From assembly GCA_965221585.1 (NCBI GenBank), contig OZ244898.1, positions 806,001-870,000 on the forward strand: a stretch of DNA of 64,000 bases. Direction: 5' to 3'. The translations under genes were made by a program, and so were the position numbers. The stretch is from VXYK01 sp965221585. GTDB taxonomy: Bacteria > Actinomycetota > Acidimicrobiia > Acidimicrobiales > Aldehydirespiratoraceae. Positions 42,990 to 50,896 of this stretch are shown piece by piece. The first letter of the stretch is position 1. Each line of letters opens with the position of its first letter. A model generated the notes under the pieces. That model worked only from the letters and a program-made list of their open reading frames with translations, searched no databases and was not told where the DNA came from.

Positions 42990-44538
42990 ACCTACTCGAC
43001 GGGGGTTCGTAGCCGTCCTGAAGTAGGCGCTTGAGGACCTTGCCGGCGGGGTTGCGGGGGAGCGACTCGAGCAGTTCGATGCCCTCTGGGATGGCCTGGG
43101 TCCGAAGCCCGGCGTCACCGAGGAAGTCGGCGACGCCGGCAAGCGTGGGCTCGGCCCCCTCAGCGGGCACGATCGCCGCAACCACGCGCTCACCGGTGCG
43201 ATCATCGGGGATCCCGAACACCGCGACGTCAGCCACATCGGGCCAGGTGAACAGCAGGTCCTCGACCTCCTTGGCCGAGATGTTCTCGCCGTGGCGGATG
43301 ATGATGTCCTTGAGGCGACCGGTGATCGTCACAAAGCCCTCGTTGTCGATGATGCCGAGGTCGCCGGTGCGGAAGTAGCCGTCGCTGTCGAACGCCTCAG
43401 CATCGAGGGTTGCGTCGACGTAGCCGAGCATCACCTGGGGACCCTTGACGCGGAGTTCTCCCTCAATGCCGGGCCCACACCGGCTGCCGTCAGCGGCGAC
43501 CGCGATCAGGTCGACGCCGGGCAGGGCACGACCCTCAGAGTTGGCGATCTTGTCGTCGGGGTCGTTGACATCACCGTTGGTGAGCACCGGAGTTTCCGTC
43601 AGCCCCCAGCCCGAGCAGATGCCCACGCCGCCGAGTTCGTCGACCACCCTGCGATGGAGCGCAGGCGGGATCGGCGCGCCCCCACCGGGGCAGACCTTCA
43701 AGCTCGGGAACAGCGGGCCCAGCCCGGCCTCCGACCGACGCTGTTGCGCGGCCAGGTACATGAGGTAGAACGGCGTGCCGGTCCCGGCGTGCGTGCAATC
43801 ATTCTCGGACAGAAACTCGACCGTGGCGACAGGGTCCACCGTCTCGTCGAGCAGATGCGTACACCCGGTCTGCAGCGCCATGAACAACAGCCCGATCCCG
43901 CCGATGTGCGGAAACGGGAACGTCAACGAGTAACGATCGCCGGCCCGCACGTCGAGGCGCTCACTCATGGCCAGTGGGAACGCACCCACCGTCCTGTCAG
44001 TGTGGCGAGCCCCCTTCGGGTCCGCCGTAGTACCCGAGGTATACGTCAACCACCGAACGTCGCCTGCTTCTGGGACAACTGCCTCGCCCAGCGTCGTAGC
44101 GTCGCTGGAAGGAAAAGAGCCTGGCGCGACCACCAGCGTGTCGAGGCCGTCAACCTCAGCGGCAACCCGCTCGGCCATGGCAGCGAAGTCGTAGCCCCCG
44201 AACTCCGCAGGGGTTATCAGCAGTTCGGTGCCCGCCTGGCGACAACAGAACCCCACCTCGCGGTCCCGGTAGATCGCGATAATCGGATTCTGCACGGCAT
44301 CGAGTCGAGACAGCGCGCCCGCCAGCACGACCGTGTCAACCCAAGTCGGCAGAATCCAAGACACAACGCTGCCGGACCGAACCCCAAGCTCCTGAAGACC
44401 AGCGGCCATCTCCTCGACACGATCGCGGTACTCCTCGTAGGTGCAGCGGTCACCCTGTCGCGACAACAGCATCGTGTGCTGAGGCCAGGTCTTCGCGGCG
44501 TGGTCGATCAGCTCGACGAGCGTCTCCGGTGGTGTCAT
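42988..44538 (-). CDS. AMP-forming acyl-CoA ligase, last gene of the nine-gene operon
   Basis: A 516-aa complete ligase. The P-loop TYTSGTTADPKGARHT replaces the common SGTTGxPKG with Ala-Asp. Other motifs are FPFPHIGGIG, SGWGLTETPVL, DGYFRTGDLGII, the hinge GRLKDIIIRHGENIS and the catalytic Lys in RNPAGKVLKRLL. Its ATG overlaps the stop of the GntR regulator gene (ATGA). A broken duplicate of its 3' end sits beyond the toxin-antitoxin pair. The substrate is unknown, but the second ligase in the same operon suggests two activation steps or substrates. Confidence 0.92.
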   Translation of the reverse strand: MTPPETLVELIDHAAKTWPQHTMLLSRQGDRCTYEEYRDRVEEMAAGLQELGVRSGSVVSWILPTWVDTVVLAGALSRLDAVQNPIIAIYRDREVGFCCRQAGTELLITPAEFGGYDFAAMAERVAAEVDGLDTLVVAPGSFPSSDATTLGEAVVPEAGDVRWLTYTSGTTADPKGARHTDRTVGAFPLAMSERLDVRAGDRYSLTFPFPHIGGIGLLFMALQTGCTHLLDETVDPVATVEFLSENDCTHAGTGTPFYLMYLAAQQRRSEAGLGPLFPSLKVCPGGGAPIPPALHRRVVDELGGVGICSGWGLTETPVLTNGDVNDPDDKIANSEGRALPGVDLIAVAADGSRCGPGIEGELRVKGPQVMLGYVDATLDAEAFDSDGYFRTGDLGIIDNEGFVTITGRLKDIIIRHGENISAKEVEDLLFTWPDVADVAVFGIPDDRTGERVVAAIVPAEGAEPTLAGVADFLGDAGLRTQAIPEGIELLESLPRNPAGKVLKRLLQDGYEPPSSR

Positions 44539-45206
44539 GGTCCTTCCTCCTTGTCGACAAGAGCGCCGTTCTCGCGGAGTTGTTCGACGACGAGTTTCCC
44601 CTGCTCAGAGAGCATCGCGCCGTAGTGGCCGGTGGCTGCGTCGGCCCGCCCCGCCTCAAGCGAATCGGCGACCAGGGGGAGCTGGCGCCGGGCGATCGCG
44701 GCGGCTCCCACGACCTCCACGAAGAAGTTGCCAGGCACCAGCCCGACCAGGCCTCGGGCGACCGCGTCGAAACGAGGCGAGCCACCGAGCGTGTGGAGCC
44801 GTCGGCGAGCCGACAACACCCGATCGAAGAGCGAGTCGTTGTCGGGCGCATCCGCCGCCCACCGAAGATCGGCAATCAGCATGTCCAGTTCACGCCCGCG
44901 CTCGATCGCCTTGGCGATCGCAAAGCCGTCGACGCGGGCATAGAGCTCGTAGAGGTCGCTCACCGCCTCGGCTGTGAGCGGCTCCACGAACGCTCCCCGA
45001 TGCGGCGTCATCGAGATCACGCCGGCGTGCGCCAGCGCGATGAGCGCCTCGCGCACCGGGATGCGGCTCACACCGAACCGTTGCGCCAGATCGTCCTGGT
45101 TCAGCCGCGCGCCGGCAGTGAGATCGCCGGTCCAGACCAGCCGCCGAACCTCCTCAGCGACCCGGTCGCTCGTCGATACGCGCTCTATCGGCAAGGTCTC
45201 GGTCAC
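44535..45206 (-). CDS. GntR-family (FCD-type) transcriptional regulator
   Basis: 223 aa. The N-terminal winged helix (RVAEEVRRLVWTGDLTAGARLNQDDLAQRFGVSRIPVREALIALAHAGVI; given here by its ends and key VSRIPVREAL) is the GntR signature; the helical C-terminal region resembles an FCD effector domain (SDLYELYARVDGFAIAKAI, ARRRLHTLGG). Such regulators usually bind an acyl-CoA or acid and release DNA. It is embedded in the catabolic operon with ATGA overlaps on both sides. The TGTATACA palindrome at the operon's upstream end is a plausible target. Confidence 0.88.
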   Translation of the reverse strand: MTETLPIERVSTSDRVAEEVRRLVWTGDLTAGARLNQDDLAQRFGVSRIPVREALIALAHAGVISMTPHRGAFVEPLTAEAVSDLYELYARVDGFAIAKAIERGRELDMLIADLRWAADAPDNDSLFDRVLSARRRLHTLGGSPRFDAVARGLVGLVPGNFFVEVVGAAAIARRQLPLVADSLEAGRADAATGHYGAMLSEQGKLVVEQLRENGALVDKEEGP

Positions 45207-46474
45207 GACGGTGTCTCCATGTCCGCGAAACGGTCCACCAGCGCCGCCAAGGCGTCGGCGCAGGTGCGCGCTCCGGCGGGTGGATCGGGCAGGCGCACCG
45301 GACCGTGCTCGCGGCTCGGTAACAGGACGGTGGCATGGCCGGGGCAGGTGGTCTCCCCACGCTGGTTCTCACCCCAGATTTCAACCTCGACTGCCGGACG
45401 GCCACCTTCGGCCAGGTACTTGCGGGTGACTCGACCACGCAACCAGTGGGTGTCGCCGACATAGTTGAACTTGCGGAACTCGACATCGAGCTTCCAGAGC
45501 CATGCGTCGTCGCCCATCCAGTCGGTACAGAGATGGATCAGCCATGCCTCTCGCATCCGCCCGTAGTCGTAGACGGCCGGGCTGCCCGCCCGCTGCGCCC
45601 ACGCAGGATCCCAGTGGACCCGTTGGTGCACGTCTGGGATGTTCAGCTCGTCGTTGCGGAAGAAGCCGGGAATCCGTGCCCGCTGCTGATGAGCGAGGTT
45701 CAGCGCCTTGACGCCGTAGAGCCCCATGCCGACGCCGGTGTGCCACACGACGATGTCGGTGACACGCAGCGGTCCCTTGACGAGCGGGCCGAGTTCGTCA
45801 CCGTCGGCGACATCCTCCCAGGTCCGCAGCTCGGCGCCTCGACGCCGGGCGGCCGCCGCCGCAACATCTGCAGCGATTCCTGCAATCTGATCGTCGGTGT
45901 AGGGCTTGATCTCGACATCGAAGTTCTTCCCTTCGTCGCCCTTGCGCTCCACCTTCTTCCGATCAGTCCGCACCATGAGGCGGTACTGTGCCGACAGCAG
46001 GCGGTCCGGCGCCCCGAAGACCTCTGCCGACCACTCATGCACGGCGCGGTCGGCGAACTCGCTCTGCTTGTCGTGCACCCCAACAAGGGCATTGCGGCGC
46101 GTGACCGCAGTACCCGGCCGCAACGGCGCCCACCACTCGCGGAAACTGCCCGAATAGTAGGCGTGAGCACCCTTGAGCGGATCCCCCTTCAGCAGCGCCT
46201 TGGTGTCGGGATCAAGCGATGTGACCTCGTTCTCGCCGATCATCGTGTCGCCGCCGTTCAGGTGCGGCGGCGCGATCGGGCCACCCCAAACCGTTGCCGA
46301 GGCGTAGCCGGGATCGCACCACAGCGGGTTGTCGTCACCGTAGGCCTCCGCGACATGACGGAATGCGTCGGTAGCCGGTTCGCGGTACCAGGGAGGCTGA
46401 GGATGGGGATGAGCGATCCCGATACGCGCTCGGAGGCGGGCGATCGCCGCGTCGGTGAGCGCGGCCTCGCTCAT
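45203..46474 (-). CDS. Double hot-dog (MaoC/FAS1-type) acyl-CoA dehydratase
   Basis: 423 aa with two hot-dog halves. The N half (to ~190) resembles a FAS1-type MaoC N domain: DDNPLWCDPGYA and TVWGGPIAPPHLN. The C half (~220-400) has VWHTGVGMG and TDWMGDDAWLWKLDVEFRKFNYVGDTHWLRGRV (quoted in short parts: TDWMGDDAWL, FRKFNYVGDT). Enzymes of this design hydrate or dehydrate enoyl-CoA thioesters. It overlaps the unknown duplicated protein upstream and the GntR gene downstream by 4 bp each. It could complement the two crotonase-type hydratases for a particular stereochemistry. Confidence 0.8.
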   Translation of the reverse strand: MSEAALTDAAIARLRARIGIAHPHPQPPWYREPATDAFRHVAEAYGDDNPLWCDPGYASATVWGGPIAPPHLNGGDTMIGENEVTSLDPDTKALLKGDPLKGAHAYYSGSFREWWAPLRPGTAVTRRNALVGVHDKQSEFADRAVHEWSAEVFGAPDRLLSAQYRLMVRTDRKKVERKGDEGKNFDVEIKPYTDDQIAGIAADVAAAAARRRGAELRTWEDVADGDELGPLVKGPLRVTDIVVWHTGVGMGLYGVKALNLAHQQRARIPGFFRNDELNIPDVHQRVHWDPAWAQRAGSPAVYDYGRMREAWLIHLCTDWMGDDAWLWKLDVEFRKFNYVGDTHWLRGRVTRKYLAEGGRPAVEVEIWGENQRGETTCPGHATVLLPSREHGPVRLPDPPAGARTCADALAALVDRFADMETPS

Positions 46475-47739
46475 CGGATCTGCACCGGGCGTTCGGTCAG
46501 GTCGAACTCGCGGAGCCCGCCTCCATCAGTCATTCTCGAGAGCCAGTGCGGTTCGGCGGGCTCGGTGTCGGGGTCGATGCGCAGCTCCCATCGCCTGTCG
46601 TCGGTCTGTGAAACGACACTGCGAGGGTTGACGGCCTCGGCGGTGAAGCGGAAGCCGTCGAGCCAGTCCATCGGACTGCGACAGACACCGTCGTCGAGGC
46701 CCGGTCCCCCGTGGAACTCGATGGCCCCCGACACCTCGTCGTGGACCTCGACTCGGTAGTCGACGTACTCCTCGACCAGGAACGGGTCGAGCTGCAACAT
46801 CTTGGCGACGGCTGACATGTCGTCGCCCTCGATCGCGAGCGCCCCCCGTAACCGGTTGACCACAGCAGGCATGATCGCCGCCCGGTGCTGGGGTGCCGCC
46901 TCGTCGAGCAGGTCGGTGCTGAAGTTCTCGTCGACCGAGAAGTAGGCGGCGCGCATAAGCAGGTGGTTGTCGAGAGCGAACTCCTTGGCCTGGCGCACCA
47001 GCACCGGGTGCGCCAGATCCTCCAGACGGAAATCAGGCCTGAAATCGCCGGAATAGTCGTCCATCCCGCCGTCCTCGCCGGTGTCGCCGAGCGTCAGTTC
47101 GAGCTGGGCGGCCTTCGACGCGGAGACGACGGCGAGGCTCGGTTCGCCGGGCCTCGCACCGGGCTCGTCGGCCACGACCCGGATCTCCCAGCGACAGTGA
47201 TCGCCGGTGAACTCGTCAGGTTTCGGCGGGCGGTGCAGCGGAATCGCCCGCAGCCTCGGATTGGTGACTCCCAGGGTCGCATCGAAGGTGCGGTCCTCCA
47301 TGTGATGGCACATGTTGGTGACCAGGTGAGGATCGTTCTTGGAGACCTGGCGGAGATAGTCGTGGGCGCCGCAGAAGGGCAGCCAGAAGTAACCCAGGTC
47401 GTGGTCGACGTACTCGAACTGGAAGTCGAGAAAGTGATGCGGTGCGCCGACGTCGAACTGGAAGCTCTTGAGGGCCGCGTCGACCCCGTCGCCGGTGATG
47501 CAGAGGTTGGCCTTGTTGCGCGCCGTGTAGACGGGGCTCGACCCCATCCACTCGGAGTCGGCCTGACGGATAGTCGCCTCCTGCCCCACGGCCATTGCGA
47601 TATGGGGCATCAGCGCCCGGTCGTGGAACATCGACACGATCATCCGCTCGCGGCAGAGCCTCGCCAGCGCCGAGCGAGAGAGACGATCGAGGCTCCAGTC
47701 CTCCTCGAACGGGCCTGAGTAGTCGTCGGTCACGGTCAT
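46471..47739 (-). CDS. Internally duplicated protein of unknown function
   Basis: 422 aa with two similar halves. Each begins DYSGxFxxD (residues 5 and ~205: DYSGPFEEDWSL and DYSGDFRPDFRL), passes an L-R-rich helix, and ends in a WE(I/L)R strand (CRWEIRVVADEPG and RRWELRIDPDTEP). The first half carries extra His (MFHDRALMPHIA, APHHFLDF, NMCHHMEDRTF), suggesting a metal site lost from the second. No signal peptide or membrane helix. ATG 47739 has GGGAGGAC just upstream. It is coupled to the dehydratase after it and to a 15-codon frame before it. I do not recognise the family; context says CoA-linked catabolism. Confidence 0.75.
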   Translation of the reverse strand: MTVTDDYSGPFEEDWSLDRLSRSALARLCRERMIVSMFHDRALMPHIAMAVGQEATIRQADSEWMGSSPVYTARNKANLCITGDGVDAALKSFQFDVGAPHHFLDFQFEYVDHDLGYFWLPFCGAHDYLRQVSKNDPHLVTNMCHHMEDRTFDATLGVTNPRLRAIPLHRPPKPDEFTGDHCRWEIRVVADEPGARPGEPSLAVVSASKAAQLELTLGDTGEDGGMDDYSGDFRPDFRLEDLAHPVLVRQAKEFALDNHLLMRAAYFSVDENFSTDLLDEAAPQHRAAIMPAVVNRLRGALAIEGDDMSAVAKMLQLDPFLVEEYVDYRVEVHDEVSGAIEFHGGPGLDDGVCRSPMDWLDGFRFTAEAVNPRSVVSQTDDRRWELRIDPDTEPAEPHWLSRMTDGGGLREFDLTERPVQIR

Positions 47740-47783
47740 GTGTCCTCCCGGTCGTTGGTCAAGGTCATGTTGGTGACGGTCAT
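47736..47783 (-). CDS. 15-codon micro-ORF linking two operon genes
   Basis: Reads MTVTNMTLTNDREDT then TGA. Its ATG overlaps the stop of the dimeric-barrel gene (ATGA) and its own stop overlaps the ATG of the next gene (ATGA). Both its start and the next gene's start are preceded by GGGAGGAC and followed by ACCGT(C/G)ACC, so the segment looks like a duplicated start region. It fills the only gap in the operon and probably keeps ribosomes coupled; a functional peptide is not implied. Confidence 0.5.
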   Translation of the reverse strand: MTVTNMTLTNDREDT

Positions 47784-48541
47784 GTCGGGTCCTCCCAGTC
47801 GACTCGGTCGTCGCGGTTCGGTTGGCGGCCGGTGCGCCACGGGCACAGCGGGGCCGCGGCCAGAAGAATGCGCTGCCAGTCGGTCGCCAAGCGGCGCATC
47901 TCGCTACGCCAGGCGAGCACGCCACGGTCGGCTGTCTGGGCGGCCTCACCGGCTGCCCATGCCTCATAGCCGTCGGGCAGCGCCCACAGCAACACGATCT
48001 CGTCCTCGTCGCGCATCGCCGTCCACCAGGCCCCGCCGAGACGCCAACCGAACGGCTCGTAGGCCGCGACGGCCTGCGAGCGAACCACCTCGAGCGCTTG
48101 CGGCGCGGTACCCGGAGCCACCTTGATGATCTCATGTGTGCATACCTCGGCCCGCAGCCCAGAGGCGAGCGACTCCCTGATCGTTGGACTCCACGGCGCC
48201 GGCAGCAGCACCCGGTCGAACCCGCCACGGCGGAACTCGGCCGCTTCTTGCCACCACCGCTCGAGTTTCGGATCCTGTAGTCCCTCGCCGACGTTCTCGC
48301 CAGTCAATGACCGGGCGAGGCCGTCCAACCCGGGCTCCTCCCAGATGTTGCACACCTGCGGCCAGCGCCCCGTGGTTCCCACCACAGCCCAGATGCCGAA
48401 GCACAACTGGTCGCGGTCCTCCTGGGCCATCGGCGACCAGTTGGCCGCCATGTGGTGCATGTAGTTGGCCCGATTGGCTCCCCGGATGTCGATGAACTCG
48501 TGGATGTAGGCGCGGTCGTTGGTCGCTTCGGATGGGTTCAT
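47780..48541 (-). CDS. NIPSNAP/EthD-like dimeric alpha+beta barrel protein
   Basis: 253 aa with two ferredoxin-like halves. The first (YIHEFIDIRGANRANYMHHMA, then FGIWAVVGTTGRWPQVCNIWE) has the strand pattern and the W-P-x-V-x-N-x-W motif of NIPSNAP proteins. The second (VCTHEIIKVAPGTAPQALEVV, GGAWWTAMRDEDEIVLLWALPD) repeats it. Relatives in degradation clusters bind hydrophobic intermediates or act as cofactor-free mono-oxygenases; no catalytic residue can be named. Its ATG overlaps the stop of the hydratase gene. Confidence 0.7.
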   Translation of the reverse strand: MNPSEATNDRAYIHEFIDIRGANRANYMHHMAANWSPMAQEDRDQLCFGIWAVVGTTGRWPQVCNIWEEPGLDGLARSLTGENVGEGLQDPKLERWWQEAAEFRRGGFDRVLLPAPWSPTIRESLASGLRAEVCTHEIIKVAPGTAPQALEVVRSQAVAAYEPFGWRLGGAWWTAMRDEDEIVLLWALPDGYEAWAAGEAAQTADRGVLAWRSEMRRLATDWQRILLAAAPLCPWRTGRQPNRDDRVDWEDPT

Positions 48542-49203
48542 GCGACCTCCAGTGCTGCCCAGAGCTGGCGTTTCAGCTGCCGGAGGTGCTCGAGCGGATA
48601 CGTCGCGATCTTCTCGGCCAGGAACTGGGCCCGCTCACGCAGCGCCTCGGGCTCGACGATCTCGGAGAGGATCCCGAGCTGCCGTGCACGCTCAACGCTC
48701 AGCCGTTCACGGTTGCCGGTGAAGGCCATGCGGAGAATCGACTCGGCGGGACTCTTCTTCAGCATGGCGATCGTCTCGAACGCACTCACTTGCCCGACCG
48801 ACACATGCGGGTCGAGGAAACTCGCTTCGGTGGAAGCGACAACTATGTCGGCGTCGGCGACGAAGTGCAGCCCCGCACCTGCGCAAACGCCATTGACCGC
48901 GGCGATGACCGGCTTGGTGACGCCGCAGTGCCAGGCTGTGAGGCGCAACTCGGCGTTGCGCGTCTGACGCGAACTGGCCCGCAACGCGTCCGGGTTACGG
49001 GCCAGTTGCACGACATCGAGGCCCGACTGGAAGGCGCGGCCGTTGCCTGTGTTGACGATCACCGAGACTGCGTCGTCCGCTTCGAACTCGTTCCAGGCCG
49101 ACTCGAGGTCGACGAACATCTCGGCGTCGATGGCGTTACCGGCGTCGGGCCGGTCGAAGATCAACCAGCCGATTCTGCCATCGCGGCGCAGCTCAAGCGT
49201 CAC
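48538..49203 (-). CDS. Enoyl-CoA hydratase/isomerase family protein
   Basis: A 221-aa crotonase-fold protein, shorter than the usual ~260. Oxyanion-hole segments RAFQSGLDVVQL and NGVCAGAGLHFVADADIV are present. The place where hydratases carry the first catalytic Glu reads FLDPHVSVGQVSAFE, with Asp-Pro-His instead, so a different reaction (isomerase, hydrolase or ring cleavage) is possible. The second hydratase of this operon, at 50893, has the same FxDPHxSVGQV pattern. ATGA overlaps join it to both neighbours. Confidence 0.86.
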   Translation of the reverse strand: MTLELRRDGRIGWLIFDRPDAGNAIDAEMFVDLESAWNEFEADDAVSVIVNTGNGRAFQSGLDVVQLARNPDALRASSRQTRNAELRLTAWHCGVTKPVIAAVNGVCAGAGLHFVADADIVVASTEASFLDPHVSVGQVSAFETIAMLKKSPAESILRMAFTGNRERLSVERARQLGILSEIVEPEALRERAQFLAEKIATYPLEHLRQLKRQLWAALEVA

Positions 49204-49592
49204 GGTGCCGCCTCCTCAAGGATCTCCCAGACGTTGCCCTCGGGGTCGGCGATCAGCGCGAACGCTGCGCTAGGCCGATGGTGAGTCACCTCGGTGAGCA
49301 CCGTGGCTCCTTGGTCGGTCGCCGCGGCGACGACCGCTGCCGCGTCCTCGACAAGCAGTGCCGCGTAACGGAATCCGGCTACGGCGTTCCACAGTTCGGA
49401 CATGTCGGCGGCGACCGGATCGGCCGGTTCGAAGATCTTGAGTCGCGCCGCGCCATTGCTGAGCCGCCGCAACCTGCCCTGCGGGAACTCGAGAACCCGG
49501 TCAACGGTGAACCCCAAGGCTGCAACGTAGAACTCGGCGAGTACCGCGCCGTTAGCGGTCACGATCCCGACTTCCAGGCCGACCGCAGTCAT
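49200..49592 (-). CDS. VOC (glyoxalase/dioxygenase fold) protein
   Basis: A 130-aa single VOC unit pair with two beta-alpha-beta-beta-beta modules: EVGIVTANGAVLAEFYVAALGF and FRYAALLVEDAAAVVAAATDQG, ending ALIADPEGNVWEILEE with the metal-ligand-type Glu. The position of a first His ligand is unclear (VGIVTAN lacks it), so metal binding may be partial. VOC proteins in acyl-CoA operons include methylmalonyl-CoA epimerase-like enzymes and extradiol dioxygenases; this small form cannot be resolved further. 4-bp overlaps with the hydratase and ligase. Confidence 0.78.
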   Translation of the reverse strand: MTAVGLEVGIVTANGAVLAEFYVAALGFTVDRVLEFPQGRLRRLSNGAARLKIFEPADPVAADMSELWNAVAGFRYAALLVEDAAAVVAAATDQGATVLTEVTHHRPSAAFALIADPEGNVWEILEEAAP

Positions 49593-50896
49593 GCCAGTTC
49601 CTCACTGAGACGGCGCCGCAGCACCTTGCCGGCCTCAGACCGGGGCAGGGCGTCGATGCGCCGGTAGGCGACCGGCGCCTTGTACGCCGTCAGATGGGCG
49701 CGCGCCGCGGCGTCGAGTTCGGCGTCGCTGGCATCGCCCACCACCGCAGCGACAGGCACCTCGCCGAGCCGGTCGTCGGGCGCTGCGAACACCGCTACCT
49801 CGCGAACGCCGGCGACGGTTGCCAGCACCTCCTCGACCTCGTCGGGAAAGATCTTGTTGCCACCGCGGTTGATGAGGTCGCTGCGGCGACCTTCGATCCA
49901 CACGAACCCGGCGTCGTCAACACGGGCCAGGTCGCCTGTTCGCACGAAACCGTCGGTGGTCATGCGGTCCTCAGCGAGGCCGACGGCGGTTCTGGGAGGC
50001 CGCACCAGCAGCTCGCCGACCCCGTTGGCGTCAGGCTCGGCGATCCGGATGTCGACGCCCGCGTGCGCCCGTCCGGCCGCACCGATGCGCTCGGGATGCG
50101 TCTTGGCGTCTGCTGCAGTCCAACCGATCACCTCGCCGATCTCGGCTTGGCCGTAGCCGTTCAACACGAACGCCCCGAAGCGTTCGCTGAACCGGTTCGC
50201 CTGGAACGGCGACAGCGGTGCCGTGATCGAGCGCACGTAGCGCAGCGGCGTGAGCGACTCGATGGACGGGTCGTCGTTCAGCATCGCGATCGCGGCCGGC
50301 GGAAGCACCGTCGAGCGGATCTGGTGCCGCCCGACGAGCGTGGCAAAGTCGGCTGTGATGAACCGGTCCATCAACACCAGCGGCGCCCCCGCCCGCAGAC
50401 CGAACAGGGCGTTGTAGATCCCCGCGTTGAGCGTCATCGACACCGGTATCAGGTTGGGAGTGGGCCGACGAGAGGAGTCGGCAGGTTTCGCCCTCAACGG
50501 AGCCAACACCCGATCGATCAGCTCAAAATATGCCTCGTGCGTGTGCATGATCGGCTTGGGCTCTCCTGTCGTGCCGCTCGTCCAGAGCACGAACGCCGCG
50601 CCGCTCTCAGCAACCTCGGGCGTCCGGGCTTTTGCCTTGTCGATCGCGGCGTCGGGCTGGCGGGGATTGATGGGAACGTAGACCGCTCCCGCCTGCCAGC
50701 AGCCGAACATTGCCACCAGTGCATCGAACCCGTCAGCGACCACCTGAACGGGATGTCCTGAGCGATCGTTGATCGACGCTGCGAAGACCTTGACCCGTTC
50801 GATCACCTCAGCCTTCGTGAACGACGCGTCCAGCGTGTGAACAAGCGCGTCGTCGGGAGCGGCGGGATGCTTATCGAGCAGGTCGTAGAGGTTCAC
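49589..50896 (-). CDS. AMP-forming acyl-CoA ligase, short form
   Basis: 435 aa, shorter than usual because the N-terminal domain is trimmed (only ~100 residues before the P-loop LWTSGTTGEPKPIMHTHEAY). NGYGQAEIGEV replaces the normal Y-G-x-T-E motif, with Gln-Ala-Glu. FVRTGDLARVDDAGFVWIEGRRSD and the catalytic-Lys block RSEAGKVLRRRL are intact. I place the start at GTG 50896, which overlaps the hydratase stop as GTGA; an upstream ATG would overlap that gene further. It probably prefers small or unusual acids, which is inference. Confidence 0.87.
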   Translation of the reverse strand: MNLYDLLDKHPAAPDDALVHTLDASFTKAEVIERVKVFAASINDRSGHPVQVVADGFDALVAMFGCWQAGAVYVPINPRQPDAAIDKAKARTPEVAESGAAFVLWTSGTTGEPKPIMHTHEAYFELIDRVLAPLRAKPADSSRRPTPNLIPVSMTLNAGIYNALFGLRAGAPLVLMDRFITADFATLVGRHQIRSTVLPPAAIAMLNDDPSIESLTPLRYVRSITAPLSPFQANRFSERFGAFVLNGYGQAEIGEVIGWTAADAKTHPERIGAAGRAHAGVDIRIAEPDANGVGELLVRPPRTAVGLAEDRMTTDGFVRTGDLARVDDAGFVWIEGRRSDLINRGGNKIFPDEVEEVLATVAGVREVAVFAAPDDRLGEVPVAAVVGDASDAELDAAARAHLTAYKAPVAYRRIDALPRSEAGKVLRRRLSEELA

